The notes below the pieces were generated by a model, which worked only from the letters and a program-made list of their open reading frames with translations, was not told where the DNA came from and made no database searches. From the NCBI GenBank assembly GCA_026125285.1, contig JAHCLO010000014.1:62001-126000 (forward strand): 64,000 nt of DNA. Direction: 5' to 3'. The stretch is from Verrucomicrobiia bacterium. GTDB lineage: Bacteria > Verrucomicrobiota > Verrucomicrobiia > Limisphaerales > JADLHS01. How positions within the stretch are numbered: position 1 is the stretch's first letter; every line of letters starts with the position of its first letter. Both the position numbers and the translations under genes were made by a program. Positions 38,002-46,700 of this stretch are shown in pieces.

Positions 38002-40170
38002 ATGAACGTAGAAACCTTCAAATACGACAACCGCATTGTCCGCGCTTTTGCGATCGCTACCGTGCTCTGGGGCCTGGTCGGCTTCAGCGCCGGGTTGTTG
38101 ATCGCCTGCCAGTTGTTCTGGCCGGGACTCAATCTCGACCTGCAATACACCACGTTTGGCCGGTTGCGCCCGTTGCACACCAATGCCGTCATTTTTGCGT
38201 TCGTCGGCAACGGCATGTTCATGGGCATCTACTACTCCCTGCAACGGCTGTGCAAGGCGCGCATGTACAGCGATTCCCTGAGCTGGCTGAATTTCTGGGG
38301 CTGGCAGGCGATCATCGTTTCCGCCGCCGTCACCCTGCCGCTGGGCCTCACCACGAGCAAGGAATACGCGGAACTCGAATGGCCGATTGACATCGCCATC
38401 GCCGTTGTGTGGGTCGCGTTCACGGTGAACCTGATGGGGACGATTCTGAAGCGCCGGGAGAAACACATGTATGTGGCGATCTGGTTTTACATTGCCACGG
38501 CGTTCACGGTGGCGGTGCTGCACATTTTCAACTCCATGGAAATGCCCGCCGGCCCGTTCAAGAGCTATTCCATGTACGCCGGCGTGCAGGACGCGCTGGT
38601 GCAATGGTGGTATGGCCACAACGCGGTCGCGTTCTTCCTCACCACGCCCTACTTGGGCTTGATGTATTACTTCCTGCCCAAGGCGGCGAATCGTCCGGTC
38701 TTCTCGTATCGGCTCTCGATCATTCACTTCTGGGCGCTGATCTTCATCTACATCTGGGCCGGACCGCATCACCTGCTTTACACGGCGCTGCCCGATTGGG
38801 CGCAATCGCTGGGCATGGTGTTTTCCCTGATGCTCATCGCGCCCAGTTGGGGCGGCATGTTGAACGGCTTGCTTACTTTGCGCGGCGCGTGGGACAAGGT
38901 GCGCCAGGACCCGATGCTCAAGTTCATGGTCGTGGCCGTCACCGCTTACGGCATGGCCACGCTGGAAGGCCCCACCCTGGCCATCAAGAGCATTAACGCA
39001 CTCTCGCATTACACGGACTGGACCATCGCCCACGTTCACACGGGCGCGCTCGGGTGGAACGGCTTCCTCACCTTCTCGGTGCTCTACTGGCTGTTCCCGC
39101 GGCTTTACAACACCAAGCTCTGGTCCATTAAACTCGCGAACTACCACTTCTGGATCGCGCTCCTGGGTATGATGTTCTATGTCGTGCCAATGTATGCCAG
39201 CGGCGTGACGCAAGGATTGATGTGGAAGCAATTCAACGAGGACGGATTCATGCAATATCCGAACTTCCTCGAAACGGTGCTGCAAATTGTCCCGATGTAT
39301 AAACTCCGCGCGCTGGGTGGCGTGCTCTACATCATTGGCGCCGTACTGATGGCGGTCAACCTCTACCGCACGGCCAAGAGTGGCAAGTTCGTGCCGGAAC
39401 AAGAGGCCCAGGCCGTGCCGTTCTCCCGCGAACCGGCGAAACCCGCGGCGGCCCACACGGGTTGGGGCAATCATCGTTGGCTCGAAGCCAAGCCGGTCAC
39501 CTTTACGGTGCTCGCGGTGGTGGCCGTTGCCATCGGCGGGTTGGTTGAAGTCATTCCGATGTATCTCATCAAACAGAATGTCCCCACCATTTCGGCGGTG
39601 AAACCTTACACGCCGCTGGAAGTGCTGGGACGCGACATCTACATCCGCGAAGGCTGCGTCGGGTGTCATTCGCAGATGGTCAGGCCGTTCCGCTCCGAAA
39701 CCGAGCGCTACGGCGAATACTCCAAGGCCGGTGAATACATCTTTGACCACCCATTCCTCTGGGGCTCGAAACGCACGGGGCCGGATTTGCACCGCATCGG
39801 CGGCAAGTATCCTGACGCGTGGCATTACACGCACATGGACGATCCGACTTCAACCTCGCCGGGTTCAATCATGCCCAAATATCCGTGGTTGCTGACGCAG
39901 AAGCTTGACACCTCCTCGCTGCCCTCGCGGCTTCGCGCGTTGCGCAAGACGGGCGTGCCCTACCCGGCAGGGTTCGAGGACGGCGATGCGCAGAAAGACC
40001 TGGAGGCGCAGGCCGCCAAAGTCGTCGCCAATCTTAAGACCGGCATGATCACCGCGGAAGCCGATCGCGAGATCATCGCGCTGATTGCCTATCTGCAACG
40101 GCTCGGCACGGACATCAAAGCCGCGTCGGCCACCAATGCGGTTCCGCCCGCCGCGTCCGCCAATCCATGA
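38002..40170 (+). CDS. ccoN: cbb3-type cytochrome c oxidase, fused subunits I and II (CcoNO)
   Basis: A 722-residue fusion. Residues about 1-470 are CcoN: a multi-helix haem-copper oxidase core with the haem and copper histidines in LHTNAVIFAFVGNG, WWYGHNAVAFFLTTP, WAGPHHLLYTALPDW and IAHVHTGALGWNG. Residues about 490-722 are CcoO, with one membrane helix (FTVLAVVAVAIGGLVEVIP) and a single haem c site CVGCH in IREGCVGCHSQMVRPF. It reduces oxygen in the inner membrane with high affinity. ccoN and ccoO are separate in Proteobacteria, but the fusion is known in Bacteroidota and Verrucomicrobiota. The next genes are ccoQ and ccoP. Confidence 0.95.
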   Translation: MNVETFKYDNRIVRAFAIATVLWGLVGFSAGLLIACQLFWPGLNLDLQYTTFGRLRPLHTNAVIFAFVGNGMFMGIYYSLQRLCKARMYSDSLSWLNFWGWQAIIVSAAVTLPLGLTTSKEYAELEWPIDIAIAVVWVAFTVNLMGTILKRREKHMYVAIWFYIATAFTVAVLHIFNSMEMPAGPFKSYSMYAGVQDALVQWWYGHNAVAFFLTTPYLGLMYYFLPKAANRPVFSYRLSIIHFWALIFIYIWAGPHHLLYTALPDWAQSLGMVFSLMLIAPSWGGMLNGLLTLRGAWDKVRQDPMLKFMVVAVTAYGMATLEGPTLAIKSINALSHYTDWTIAHVHTGALGWNGFLTFSVLYWLFPRLYNTKLWSIKLANYHFWIALLGMMFYVVPMYASGVTQGLMWKQFNEDGFMQYPNFLETVLQIVPMYKLRALGGVLYIIGAVLMAVNLYRTAKSGKFVPEQEAQAVPFSREPAKPAAAHTGWGNHRWLEAKPVTFTVLAVVAVAIGGLVEVIPMYLIKQNVPTISAVKPYTPLEVLGRDIYIREGCVGCHSQMVRPFRSETERYGEYSKAGEYIFDHPFLWGSKRTGPDLHRIGGKYPDAWHYTHMDDPTSTSPGSIMPKYPWLLTQKLDTSSLPSRLRALRKTGVPYPAGFEDGDAQKDLEAQAAKVVANLKTGMITAEADREIIALIAYLQRLGTDIKAASATNAVPPAASANP

Positions 40171-40183
40171 TGAGGAGGCTATT

Positions 40184-40402
40184 ATGATCAAGAACGTTGT
40201 GGAACACATCGGCGGCGTGGGGATCTACGGAGTCATCTCCGTGTGTATCTTCTTCGCCTTCTTCGTCGGGATGCTCGTCTGGGCGGTCCGATTGAAAAAA
40301 CACTATTTGAACTCGATGCGCGAACTGCCGCTGGACGGCGGCGAGGTCGTGCCCCAACCCAAACTACCCTCCCAACCGACAACTGACTCACGCCATGAAT
40401 GA
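40184..40402 (+). CDS. ccoQ: Small cbb3 oxidase subunit CcoQ
   Basis: ATG 40184 follows a strong GAGGAGG site. The 72-residue protein has one membrane helix (YGVISVCIFFAFFVGMLVWA) and then RLKKHYLNSMRELPLDGG, the usual CcoQ layout. It stabilises the oxidase complex. Its 3' end overlaps the start of ccoP by eight bases, consistent with translational coupling. Confidence 0.85.
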   Translation: MIKNVVEHIGGVGIYGVISVCIFFAFFVGMLVWAVRLKKHYLNSMRELPLDGGEVVPQPKLPSQPTTDSRHE

Positions 40403-40982
40403 CCAAAACGATCCGCTGTTGATGGACCACGAGGCCGACGGCATTCGTGAACTGGACAACAAACTCCCCCGCTGGTGGGTGTGGCTGTTCTATCTGACCA
40501 TCATTTATTCGGTGATCTATCTGCTCTACTACCATGTCTTCGCCGTGGGCGACCTCATGGCCGCCGAGTATGAGAAGGAGTTCCAAGCCGGCGAAGCCAT
40601 CAAGTCTGCGGCCATGATGCGGTTCGAGCAGAACCTGGTGACAATGGCGCCGGCCACCGATGCCACCACGCTGGATATGGGCAAAGACACCTTCACCAAG
40701 CTGTGCGCCCCGTGTCATCGGCTGGATGGCGGTGGACTCGTCGGCCCCAACCTTACCGACGACTACTGGATTCACGGCTCGAACTATGTGGACACGGTAA
40801 AAACCATCTGGAATGGCGTTCCCGAAAAAGGCATGGTGCAGTGGAAGGGCGTGTTGAAACCGTCAGAAATCACGGCGGTAGCAAGCTATATTTACACGTT
40901 GCGCGGCGCGCAACTCGAGACGCCGGGCAAGCCGCCGGAAAACCTCGCGCCGGTGGAGACCGGTCCGAGTATCTACGAGTAA
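40395..40982 (+). CDS. ccoP: cbb3 oxidase subunit III (CcoP), single-haem form
   Basis: A 195-residue protein with LPRWWVWLFYLTIIYSVIYL as membrane anchor and one cytochrome c domain: CAPCH in FTKLCAPCHRLDGGGLVGPN, distal Met in KGMVQWKGVL. Proteobacterial CcoP has two haem c sites and about 290-300 residues. This short version has one, as in some Bacteroidota. It passes electrons from soluble cytochrome c or from the quinol-oxidising complex to CcoO/CcoN. It overlaps ccoQ. Confidence 0.92.
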   Translation: MNDQNDPLLMDHEADGIRELDNKLPRWWVWLFYLTIIYSVIYLLYYHVFAVGDLMAAEYEKEFQAGEAIKSAAMMRFEQNLVTMAPATDATTLDMGKDTFTKLCAPCHRLDGGGLVGPNLTDDYWIHGSNYVDTVKTIWNGVPEKGMVQWKGVLKPSEITAVASYIYTLRGAQLETPGKPPENLAPVETGPSIYE

Positions 40983-41105
40983 TGGGACCAAACCATGAAG
41001 TTATCACTGCCCGGTGGGCAACGAATATCGGCAGTTGAGGTGCGGATGCGGGGATCCGGCGGTATTTTGCAGGCTTTGCCGTGCCGTCGGCCAACGCCGC
41101 CCAAC

Positions 41106-41178
41106 GGAGCGCGGACCGCTGAGTCCGCGCGTTTCTGCGGCTTGGAGATGGTCGCGCGGAAAAGACTGTCCGCGCTCC
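41106..41178. repeat. GGAG/CTCC palindromic repeat between ccoP and ccoG
   Basis: The 73-base element starts GGAGCGCGGAC and ends GTCCGCGCTCC, which are exact reverse complements over 11 bases. Further inside, TCCGCGCG on the left pairs with CGCGCGGA on the right. The ends are GGAG and CTCC, as in REP families. It occupies most of the gap between two oxidase genes and could terminate or attenuate read-through. Confidence 0.7.
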
Positions 41179-41226
41179 ATTCTTTGTGGCCACGGCCGAC
41201 CGCCGACTTGCTGTGAGCGACGCTTA

Positions 41227-42747
41227 ATGGAACACGCGCCAGTGAACACCGACATTCAAGAACCCAAGCCCAAAACCGCGCCCCCGCACGGCGACGTGGT
41301 GAAGCCGGTTGACTGGAAAGATTTCCGCGATCATCTCGGCACGGCGGACCAGGAAGGGCATCGCGTCTGGCTCTATCCGCGCAAGCCGCATGGCCGGTTC
41401 ACCCGCGCCCGCACCTGGTTGAGTTGGGTCTTGCTGGCGGTCATGTTCATCGGTCCCTTCATCCGGATCCACGGTAATCCGCTGCTCCTGCTCAACTTTG
41501 TCGAGCGCAAGTTCGTCATCCTGGGCCAGGTGTTCTGGCCGCAGGACATGATCCTCTCCGCCGTGACGCTGTTGATTTTTATCACCGGTATCATTGTGTT
41601 CACCGCCGCGTTCGGCCGGCTCTGGTGCGGCTGGACCTGCCCGCAAACGGTGCTGATGGAAATGGTGTTCCGGAAGATCGAATACTTCATTGAGGGCGAC
41701 GCCCCGGCCCAGCGCGTTCTGAATCGGTCGCCCTGGACTGCGGCCAAGCTGGCCCGGAAACTTACCAAGCACGGCATCTTCTTCGGCCTTTCCTTCATGG
41801 TCGGGAACACCCTGCTCGCCTACATCATTGGCACGGAGCAGTTGTTCCAGATCGTAACGGACAATCCGATGAACCATCTGGTCGGGCTGACGTTCATGAT
41901 CCTGTTCACGCTGCTCTTCTACGGCATTTTTGCGCGCTTCCGCGAGCAGGCCTGCACCTTCATTTGTCCCTATGGCCGGTTCATGTCCACGCTGCTCGAT
42001 GAGAATACCATCGTCGTTGCCTATGACCACAAGCGTGGGGAAAAACGTGGTACGCTGGGTAGCCGCCGAGGTAAGGAGGCGGACCCTGTCTCAGTCTCCC
42101 AGAATCCGCCTCCTCACGTCGGCGACTACGGCGATTGCGTTGATTGCCGCCAGTGCGTGAATGTCTGCCCCACGGGCATTGACATCCGGGACGGCACGCA
42201 GATGGAATGTGTCCACTGCACCGCCTGCATTGACGCCTGCGACGCGGTCATGGACAAAATCCACCGTCCGCGCGGCCTCATCCGCTACGCTTCGCTCAAC
42301 GGCATCGAGCGCGGTGAACGCTTGCGTGTTACGCCCCGGCTCGTGGGTTACAGCGTGTTGCTTCTCGCACTCATCGGCCTCTGGAGTGTTCTCGTTTTCA
42401 CGCGGGCGGACGTGGAGGCCACGTTCCTGCGGGCCCAGGGGGCGTTGTTTCAGCAGATGCCGGATGGCCGCTTCAGCAATCTCTATACAGTGAAAGTCGT
42501 CAATAAAACCAGCCGGGAAATGCCCATCGAACTCAAGCTGGAGAATGTCGCGGGCCGCTTGCAGGTGATGGGGCGCGAATTCGTGGTGCCACCGGAGAAA
42601 CTTGCCGAAACCTCCGTGCTCATCGAACTGGAACGAAGTCAGATGCAACCCGGCAAGACGCCTTTGGTGGTGGGCGTCTATTCCGGCGGACGCAAGATTG
42701 AAACCCTCAAAACCGTGTTCATCGGCCCGCGCGACGACACCCGTTAA
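41227..42747 (+). CDS. ccoG: Polyferredoxin-like Cu(II) reductase CcoG
   Basis: Start at ATG 41227; the open frame before it covers the intergenic palindrome. The 506-residue protein has about five membrane helices and a CGWTCPQTVLMEMVFR motif. Two ferredoxin-type clusters follow, CVDCRQCVNVCP and CVHCTACIDACD, with a C-terminal immunoglobulin-like domain after a last helix. CcoG reduces copper(II) during cbb3 assembly and matches fixG of rhizobia. An in-frame palindrome (42059-42129) inserts about 24 residues in the loop just before the first ferredoxin motif, where relatives have only a short linker. The frame and all ligands are intact. Confidence 0.93.
   Translation: MEHAPVNTDIQEPKPKTAPPHGDVVKPVDWKDFRDHLGTADQEGHRVWLYPRKPHGRFTRARTWLSWVLLAVMFIGPFIRIHGNPLLLLNFVERKFVILGQVFWPQDMILSAVTLLIFITGIIVFTAAFGRLWCGWTCPQTVLMEMVFRKIEYFIEGDAPAQRVLNRSPWTAAKLARKLTKHGIFFGLSFMVGNTLLAYIIGTEQLFQIVTDNPMNHLVGLTFMILFTLLFYGIFARFREQACTFICPYGRFMSTLLDENTIVVAYDHKRGEKRGTLGSRRGKEADPVSVSQNPPPHVGDYGDCVDCRQCVNVCPTGIDIRDGTQMECVHCTACIDACDAVMDKIHRPRGLIRYASLNGIERGERLRVTPRLVGYSVLLLALIGLWSVLVFTRADVEATFLRAQGALFQQMPDGRFSNLYTVKVVNKTSREMPIELKLENVAGRLQVMGREFVVPPEKLAETSVLIELERSQMQPGKTPLVVGVYSGGRKIETLKTVFIGPRDDTR
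42059..42129. repeat. GTAG-type palindromic element in frame inside ccoG
   Basis: A 71-base element starts GTAGCCGCCGAGGTAAGGAG and ends TCCTCACGTCGGCGACTAC. The 25-base arms (42059-42083 and 42105-42129) are complementary at 22 of 25 positions. Translation is SRRGKEA...NPPPHVGDYGD, parallel to SRRSNEA...NPPPHVSGD in ccoI, so both copies are read in the same frame and orientation. Confidence 0.85.
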
Positions 42748-42765
42748 TTCCGCCATGCACCGAAT

Positions 42766-43236
42766 ATGAAAACCTCTCGCAATCTCTGGCCGCTCGGCAT
42801 CATGCTCGCCCTTGGCTTGTTTGCCGCCGGCACCGTGGCGCTGATCGTCATCGCGTCTTCCCATAAAGTGGACCTCGTGGCGACGGACTATTACGAACAG
42901 GAACTCCAGTTCCAAAGCCAGCTTGAGCGCCTTAACCGCACGGCGCCGCTTGGCGACGAGGTCAAGGTCGCCTACGATGCCACGACGCGACGGATCACCA
43001 TTTCCCTGCCCGCCGGGCACGCCAATTCAGACACTGCGGGCCGTATCCACCTTTATCGCCCTTCCACGACCGGGAAGGATCGGGAACTGGCATTGAACCT
43101 CGACGCCGACGGTCGCCAGAGCGTGGACGCCGCCGCCTTGCTGCCCGGCTTGTGGAAAGTCCGTGTCCACTGGACCGCGCAAAATCAAGAATACTTCGCC
43201 GATCGCAGCGTGCTAGTGGGCGGCACCGGTAGTTGA
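42766..43236 (+). CDS. fixH: FixH-family protein
   Basis: A 156-residue protein with one N-terminal membrane helix (LGIMLALGLFAAGTVALIVI), then the FixH-like region SHKVDLVATDYYEQELQFQS and a beta-sandwich outside the membrane (RITISLPAGHA, GLWKVRVHWTAQNQEYF). FixH is required for cbb3 oxidase assembly. It starts 18 bases after ccoG and ends 21 bases before the SafE-like gene. Confidence 0.88.
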   Translation: MKTSRNLWPLGIMLALGLFAAGTVALIVIASSHKVDLVATDYYEQELQFQSQLERLNRTAPLGDEVKVAYDATTRRITISLPAGHANSDTAGRIHLYRPSTTGKDRELALNLDADGRQSVDAAALLPGLWKVRVHWTAQNQEYFADRSVLVGGTGS

Positions 43237-43257
43237 ACGGCGCATCCCGCCCAAGCC

Positions 43258-43947
43258 ATGGAACTTTGGACTGCATTCGCCTTGGGTCTCGTCGGTAGCC
43301 TGCATTGCGCGGGCATGTGCGGCCCCCTGGCGCTCGCACTCCCGCCCGCCGGCCACACGGCGGCGAGTTATGTGTTTGGCCGCGTCGCCTACAACCTGGG
43401 CCGCGTGGTCACTTACTGCGTGCTTGGACTCATCTTCGGTCTGATCGGGAGGACGCTGTTGCTGGCCGGCGTTCAGCGCTGGCTGTCCATCGCGCTGGGC
43501 GTGACGCTGCTGGTCGGCTTATTCGTCTCGCGTCGGCTGGCCTTGTGGCAGCCCGTAATCGCGCTCGTGGATCAATTGAAATCCCGGATGGCCGGTTTGC
43601 TCCGGCGTCGGTCTTTTGACGCCCTGCTCGTGCTCGGCCTGTTGAACGGCCTGCTGCCGTGCGGACTGGTTTACGTGGCGTGCGCCGGAGCGACCGCCAC
43701 GGGCGACCTGTTCAACGGCGCGCTCTACATGCTGGCTTTCGCCTTTGGGACCGTGCCCATGATGCTTGCGATCAGCCTCTCCGGAAAACTCGTGCCGTTC
43801 TCACTGCGGCTGAAACTGCTCAAAGCCGTGCCCGTGGCGGTTTTTCTGCTGGCCGCGCTCCTGATTTTGCGCGGCATGGAACTCGGCATTCCGTACGTGA
43901 GTCCGGTGCTTGGCGCCGAGTCTGGCGCCGGCTGCTGCCACCAATAG
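43258..43947 (+). CDS. SafE/DsbD-like membrane protein of the cbb3 cluster
   Basis: A 229-residue polytopic protein of the sulfite-exporter/cytochrome-biogenesis type. It starts ELWTAFALGLVGSLHCAGMC, with the GSLHCAGMCGPL motif in the first helix, a second repeat LLNGLLPCGLVYVACAGA, and about six membrane helices. Proteins of this group commonly follow fixGH in cbb3 operons and are thought to help copper or thiol supply. The C-terminus ends GAGCCHQ, a possible metal-binding tail. It is the last gene of the cluster. Confidence 0.85.
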   Translation: MELWTAFALGLVGSLHCAGMCGPLALALPPAGHTAASYVFGRVAYNLGRVVTYCVLGLIFGLIGRTLLLAGVQRWLSIALGVTLLVGLFVSRRLALWQPVIALVDQLKSRMAGLLRRRSFDALLVLGLLNGLLPCGLVYVACAGATATGDLFNGALYMLAFAFGTVPMMLAISLSGKLVPFSLRLKLLKAVPVAVFLLAALLILRGMELGIPYVSPVLGAESGAGCCHQ

Positions 43948-44058
43948 TGGCGCAATGACAGTGGCCTGGCGCAACGAGGTTTCAGCAGCACCTGGTGTGA
44001 GGGCGAGTGGAGATTCGCTGAGTCTTGCCACAGTGTGGTAGGATCAAAGGCATCACGT

Positions 44059-45447
44059 ATGACATCAGCAACCTCTATTTGCTCCCGGATTATCTTCGGT
44101 TTGCTGGCAATTGGCGTGATCGCGGTGCTGGCCGCCGACGCGCCGCCGACCCAGCGGACCGCTCACCCGCGCACGGGACCGGTGCGGGTGGAGGACCACG
44201 TTCTCGTTGACGATGGCGGCCCCTTCCTCGGGCTGGGGGTTTCCTACTTCACCGCCCTGTGGCGCTTCCGCCACGACCGGCCACGCTTGGAGAGTGACCT
44301 TCGTTTTCTGTCCGGGCAGGGATTCAACTATTTCCGCCTGCTCTCCATGGTTGGCTGGTATGAGGCGTGGGAGGGATTGGAAATCGCTCCGGTGGCCTTC
44401 ACCAATCGCAGCGGCAAGCGCGTCGAAGCCTGGCCGGACTATTGGCGACACCTCGCCGAGCTAGTTGATCTGGCTTACGACCATTACGGGATGCGGGCAC
44501 AGATCACGATTTTCGCCGATGCCCAACTCATGCCGGACAGGCAGGATCGCGTGGAACATCTGCGCCGGCTGTTGGCGGACGTGGTCCGTGGTCGCGAGCA
44601 GAAAATCATCCTCCTTGAGGTGGCCAACGAGGCCTGGCAAAATGGATTCCCCGGCGACCGCGGCATCGCGGATTTGCGCGAGTTTACCAAGTATCTTGCC
44701 GATCGAACCCCCGTGCTCATTGCGACTACTTCGAACCATGAAGACGAGTTCGGCAAAGTGTACGCCGGCAGTGCCGCCGACATTGCGACCTGGCACTTCA
44801 GTCGCGACCGGCGGACGGACGACGGCTGGAAGCCGGTTTACGACTGCTGGGAATTCGGCGACTGGCCGGGATTTCCTCCGGTGAGCAGCAACGAACCCAT
44901 TGGCCCGGGGGCGTCGGTGGCGGAGGAGTCCTCAAGCATCCGCCTGATTATGGCCGCGGCCTTTGCGTATGCGGCGAAGCTGCCGATGTACGTTTTCCAC
45001 TCCCAGGCAGGCGTCTTCGGCAAGACCCGCTTCGAGGACACGCCCGCCATCAGGCAGTTCACACATCTGAAGGAAGTGCTTCCCGCCGATTTGCCAAACT
45101 GGCGGCGCAACGATGGCCGGCAGGAGGAGGCGCCGTTCACCGTGTTTGCGGACCGTCAACCGAACCGTTATTGGCCCGAGGTTCCCACGAGCCGCGACGG
45201 TTGCGTGCGTAATATCGGAGGCCGAAAAGACGATCGCTTTGTCTGTATTCCCATCGGCATCCGCGCGGGCGGACTCCAGCTTGAAGCGCGCGCGGATCTT
45301 CAATTTGAAGTGTTCGATCCCCTCAGCGGAAGGAGCATCCAGTCCGCCAAGCTGAAGACGGGTGAGCGGATAGTATTGCCGGACGGCGCCGGCGGACTGA
45401 TTCTGAAGGGAAAGGTGTTGTCCCTGACACCGCCGCCAACTCCATAA
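44059..45447 (+). CDS. Secreted glycoside-hydrolase-like TIM-barrel protein
   Basis: I chose ATG 44059 (MTSATSICSRIIFGLLAIGV), which gives a signal peptide; an ATG eight codons upstream is possible. The 462-residue protein reads like a cellulase-type barrel: GPFLGLGVSYFTALWRFRHD, GFNYFRLLSMVGWYEAWEG, and LLEVANEAWQNG with a candidate catalytic Glu. A histidine-rich strand (PMYVFHSQAG) and a small C-terminal beta domain follow. No exact GH family was recognised. It follows the cbb3 cluster on the same strand but is unrelated to it. Confidence 0.72.
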   Translation: MTSATSICSRIIFGLLAIGVIAVLAADAPPTQRTAHPRTGPVRVEDHVLVDDGGPFLGLGVSYFTALWRFRHDRPRLESDLRFLSGQGFNYFRLLSMVGWYEAWEGLEIAPVAFTNRSGKRVEAWPDYWRHLAELVDLAYDHYGMRAQITIFADAQLMPDRQDRVEHLRRLLADVVRGREQKIILLEVANEAWQNGFPGDRGIADLREFTKYLADRTPVLIATTSNHEDEFGKVYAGSAADIATWHFSRDRRTDDGWKPVYDCWEFGDWPGFPPVSSNEPIGPGASVAEESSSIRLIMAAAFAYAAKLPMYVFHSQAGVFGKTRFEDTPAIRQFTHLKEVLPADLPNWRRNDGRQEEAPFTVFADRQPNRYWPEVPTSRDGCVRNIGGRKDDRFVCIPIGIRAGGLQLEARADLQFEVFDPLSGRSIQSAKLKTGERIVLPDGAGGLILKGKVLSLTPPPTP

Positions 45448-45560
45448 AGTGTAGCTCCTGGCGCCTCGTGCGCTGCCGCGCATGGACGCCCGGACCAGGA
45501 AACCGCTGGCTCGGCTCGAGTTCACTTGCGAGCCACGTAGGAAGATGGTTTGTTCAGCGC

Positions 45561-45715
45561 ATGGCGAATTCCTATCCTACGATCATTCCCGGACTGCGGA
45601 GTCCTTTCGATCAGGTCAACGGCCTCGTTTATTTCGGGCGCATGCTGGACAAGATCCGGCTCGCGGCGGCAGGGAAACTACCGCCGGACTGGGAGGCGGC
45701 GCGCGGCACAATTAC
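45561..45715 (+). pseudogene. N-terminal fragment of a DUF5069 protein
   Basis: From ATG 45561 the frame reads YPTIIPGLRSPFDQVNGLVY then FGRMLDKIRLAAAGKLPPDW, the conserved start of DUF5069 proteins. After about 50 residues the homology stops and the frame continues, to a stop at 45860, through the antisense strand of a cold-shock-domain gene. The junction near 45700-45715 is therefore a recombination point, and the original 3' part is lost. Confidence 0.65.
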
Positions 45716-46464
45716 GAAGCTGACACGGGTTCTTGTAGCAAGGCGATTTAACTCTGCTTCGGGAACATTTTCAAAATGGAAAAAGACCGAGTTTTTCTGT
45801 GAGGGAACATTTATCAGACCAAAACCAAGGTCGGGCACAACCTTTTCAACAATCCCTTGAATTCGTTCTTCAGGCAGCTTTGAGATTTTTACGGCTTCAA
45901 AGCCCTTCTTTGGTTTACGGCCAGTTGCGACTTCAAATTCGACTTCGTCATAAAGGGAAACTGGCGTCGCATCCCAAACCTCGTTTTGGTGAAGAAACAA
46001 AACTGCTGAGTTTCCTCACACCAGATCGAGCCGATGCCACGCGCCAAATCCATCAGCAAAATCACCCCACGGAATCTCTGGCCTTTCAGCGCTTCATAAA
46101 CTCTCATGTGTTGCTTCACATCGAGGCTCTCGTCTTGAAAACGATAGCGTCGGGCGAGTTCAACCAATTCATTGCGGAAAAGTTCGCCAAGCCCCAGCTT
46201 GATAATTTGAGCGAGCGAGAATTTGGTTTGCTGGTCAGGGCCTGACTTCAACAGTTGCGCTAAATAGGACCGAACGGTATCAGATGATTTCAGGATTTCG
46301 TGATCCAGTTTTACAAATCCTGTCAGTGGGGAGGCAACGAGTTTGTGCAACGTGATCGTCCCCTCTGACAAGAGCTTGAACACGGCTTTTGACACGCGCT
46401 CCTTGCCAAAACGAGCCAGTGCCCCGAAGGCAGATCCCTGTTCGGACGATTGTTTGCCATTCAC
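45705..46464 (-). pseudogene. Two-cold-shock-domain protein, frameshifted and 3'-truncated
   Basis: From a GTG at 46464 the frame encodes a helical region (SKAVFKLLSEGTITLHKLVA, SYLAQLLKSGPDQQTKFSLA, KLGLGELFRNELVELARRY). A first CSD-like strand set follows (RGVILLMDLARGIGSIWCEE). Near 46005, in a TTTTGTTTC stretch, the coherent protein moves to the next frame: FLHQNEVWDATPVSLYDEVE, then a clear second CSD with GFGLI and VFFHF (GIVEKVVPDLGFGLINVP). It is cut at about 45705 where the DUF5069 fragment begins. One base change restores a continuous protein, so it is either a recent pseudogene or a sequencing error plus truncation. An upstream 43-codon frame (46592-46461) starting METTHSRERLEKFVKH may be its true N-terminus. 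Confidence 0.65.
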
Positions 46465-46700
46465 GCACTTCTCGATAGCCGCCCTGGGTCAGAGAAACGA
46501 TGAGCCTGACCGGGATTGCCCGGCTTCTCTATTTGAGCGAGTTCGTGTTTGACGAACTTCTCAAGGCGCTCGCGAGAATGTGTCGTTTCCATGCAACTCG
46601 AACCGTCGAATTGTCGGATTGTTTAGCTGAAACCGAAAATCAAGTCGAATGCCATTCAATGAGCAGAATTATCGTCCCAAGCTGTCAGCGAGGCGAGGGT

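Noticed and set aside
36868..39834. Minus-strand frame of 988 codons
   Set aside because: Antisense to ccoS, the outer-membrane protein and ccoNO. The product is His/Arg/Asp-rich with no domain or signal, while the plus strand carries a conserved oxidase.
41014..41226. Upstream extension of ccoG
   Set aside because: It reads through the GGAG palindrome; the ATG at 41227 starts the conserved protein.
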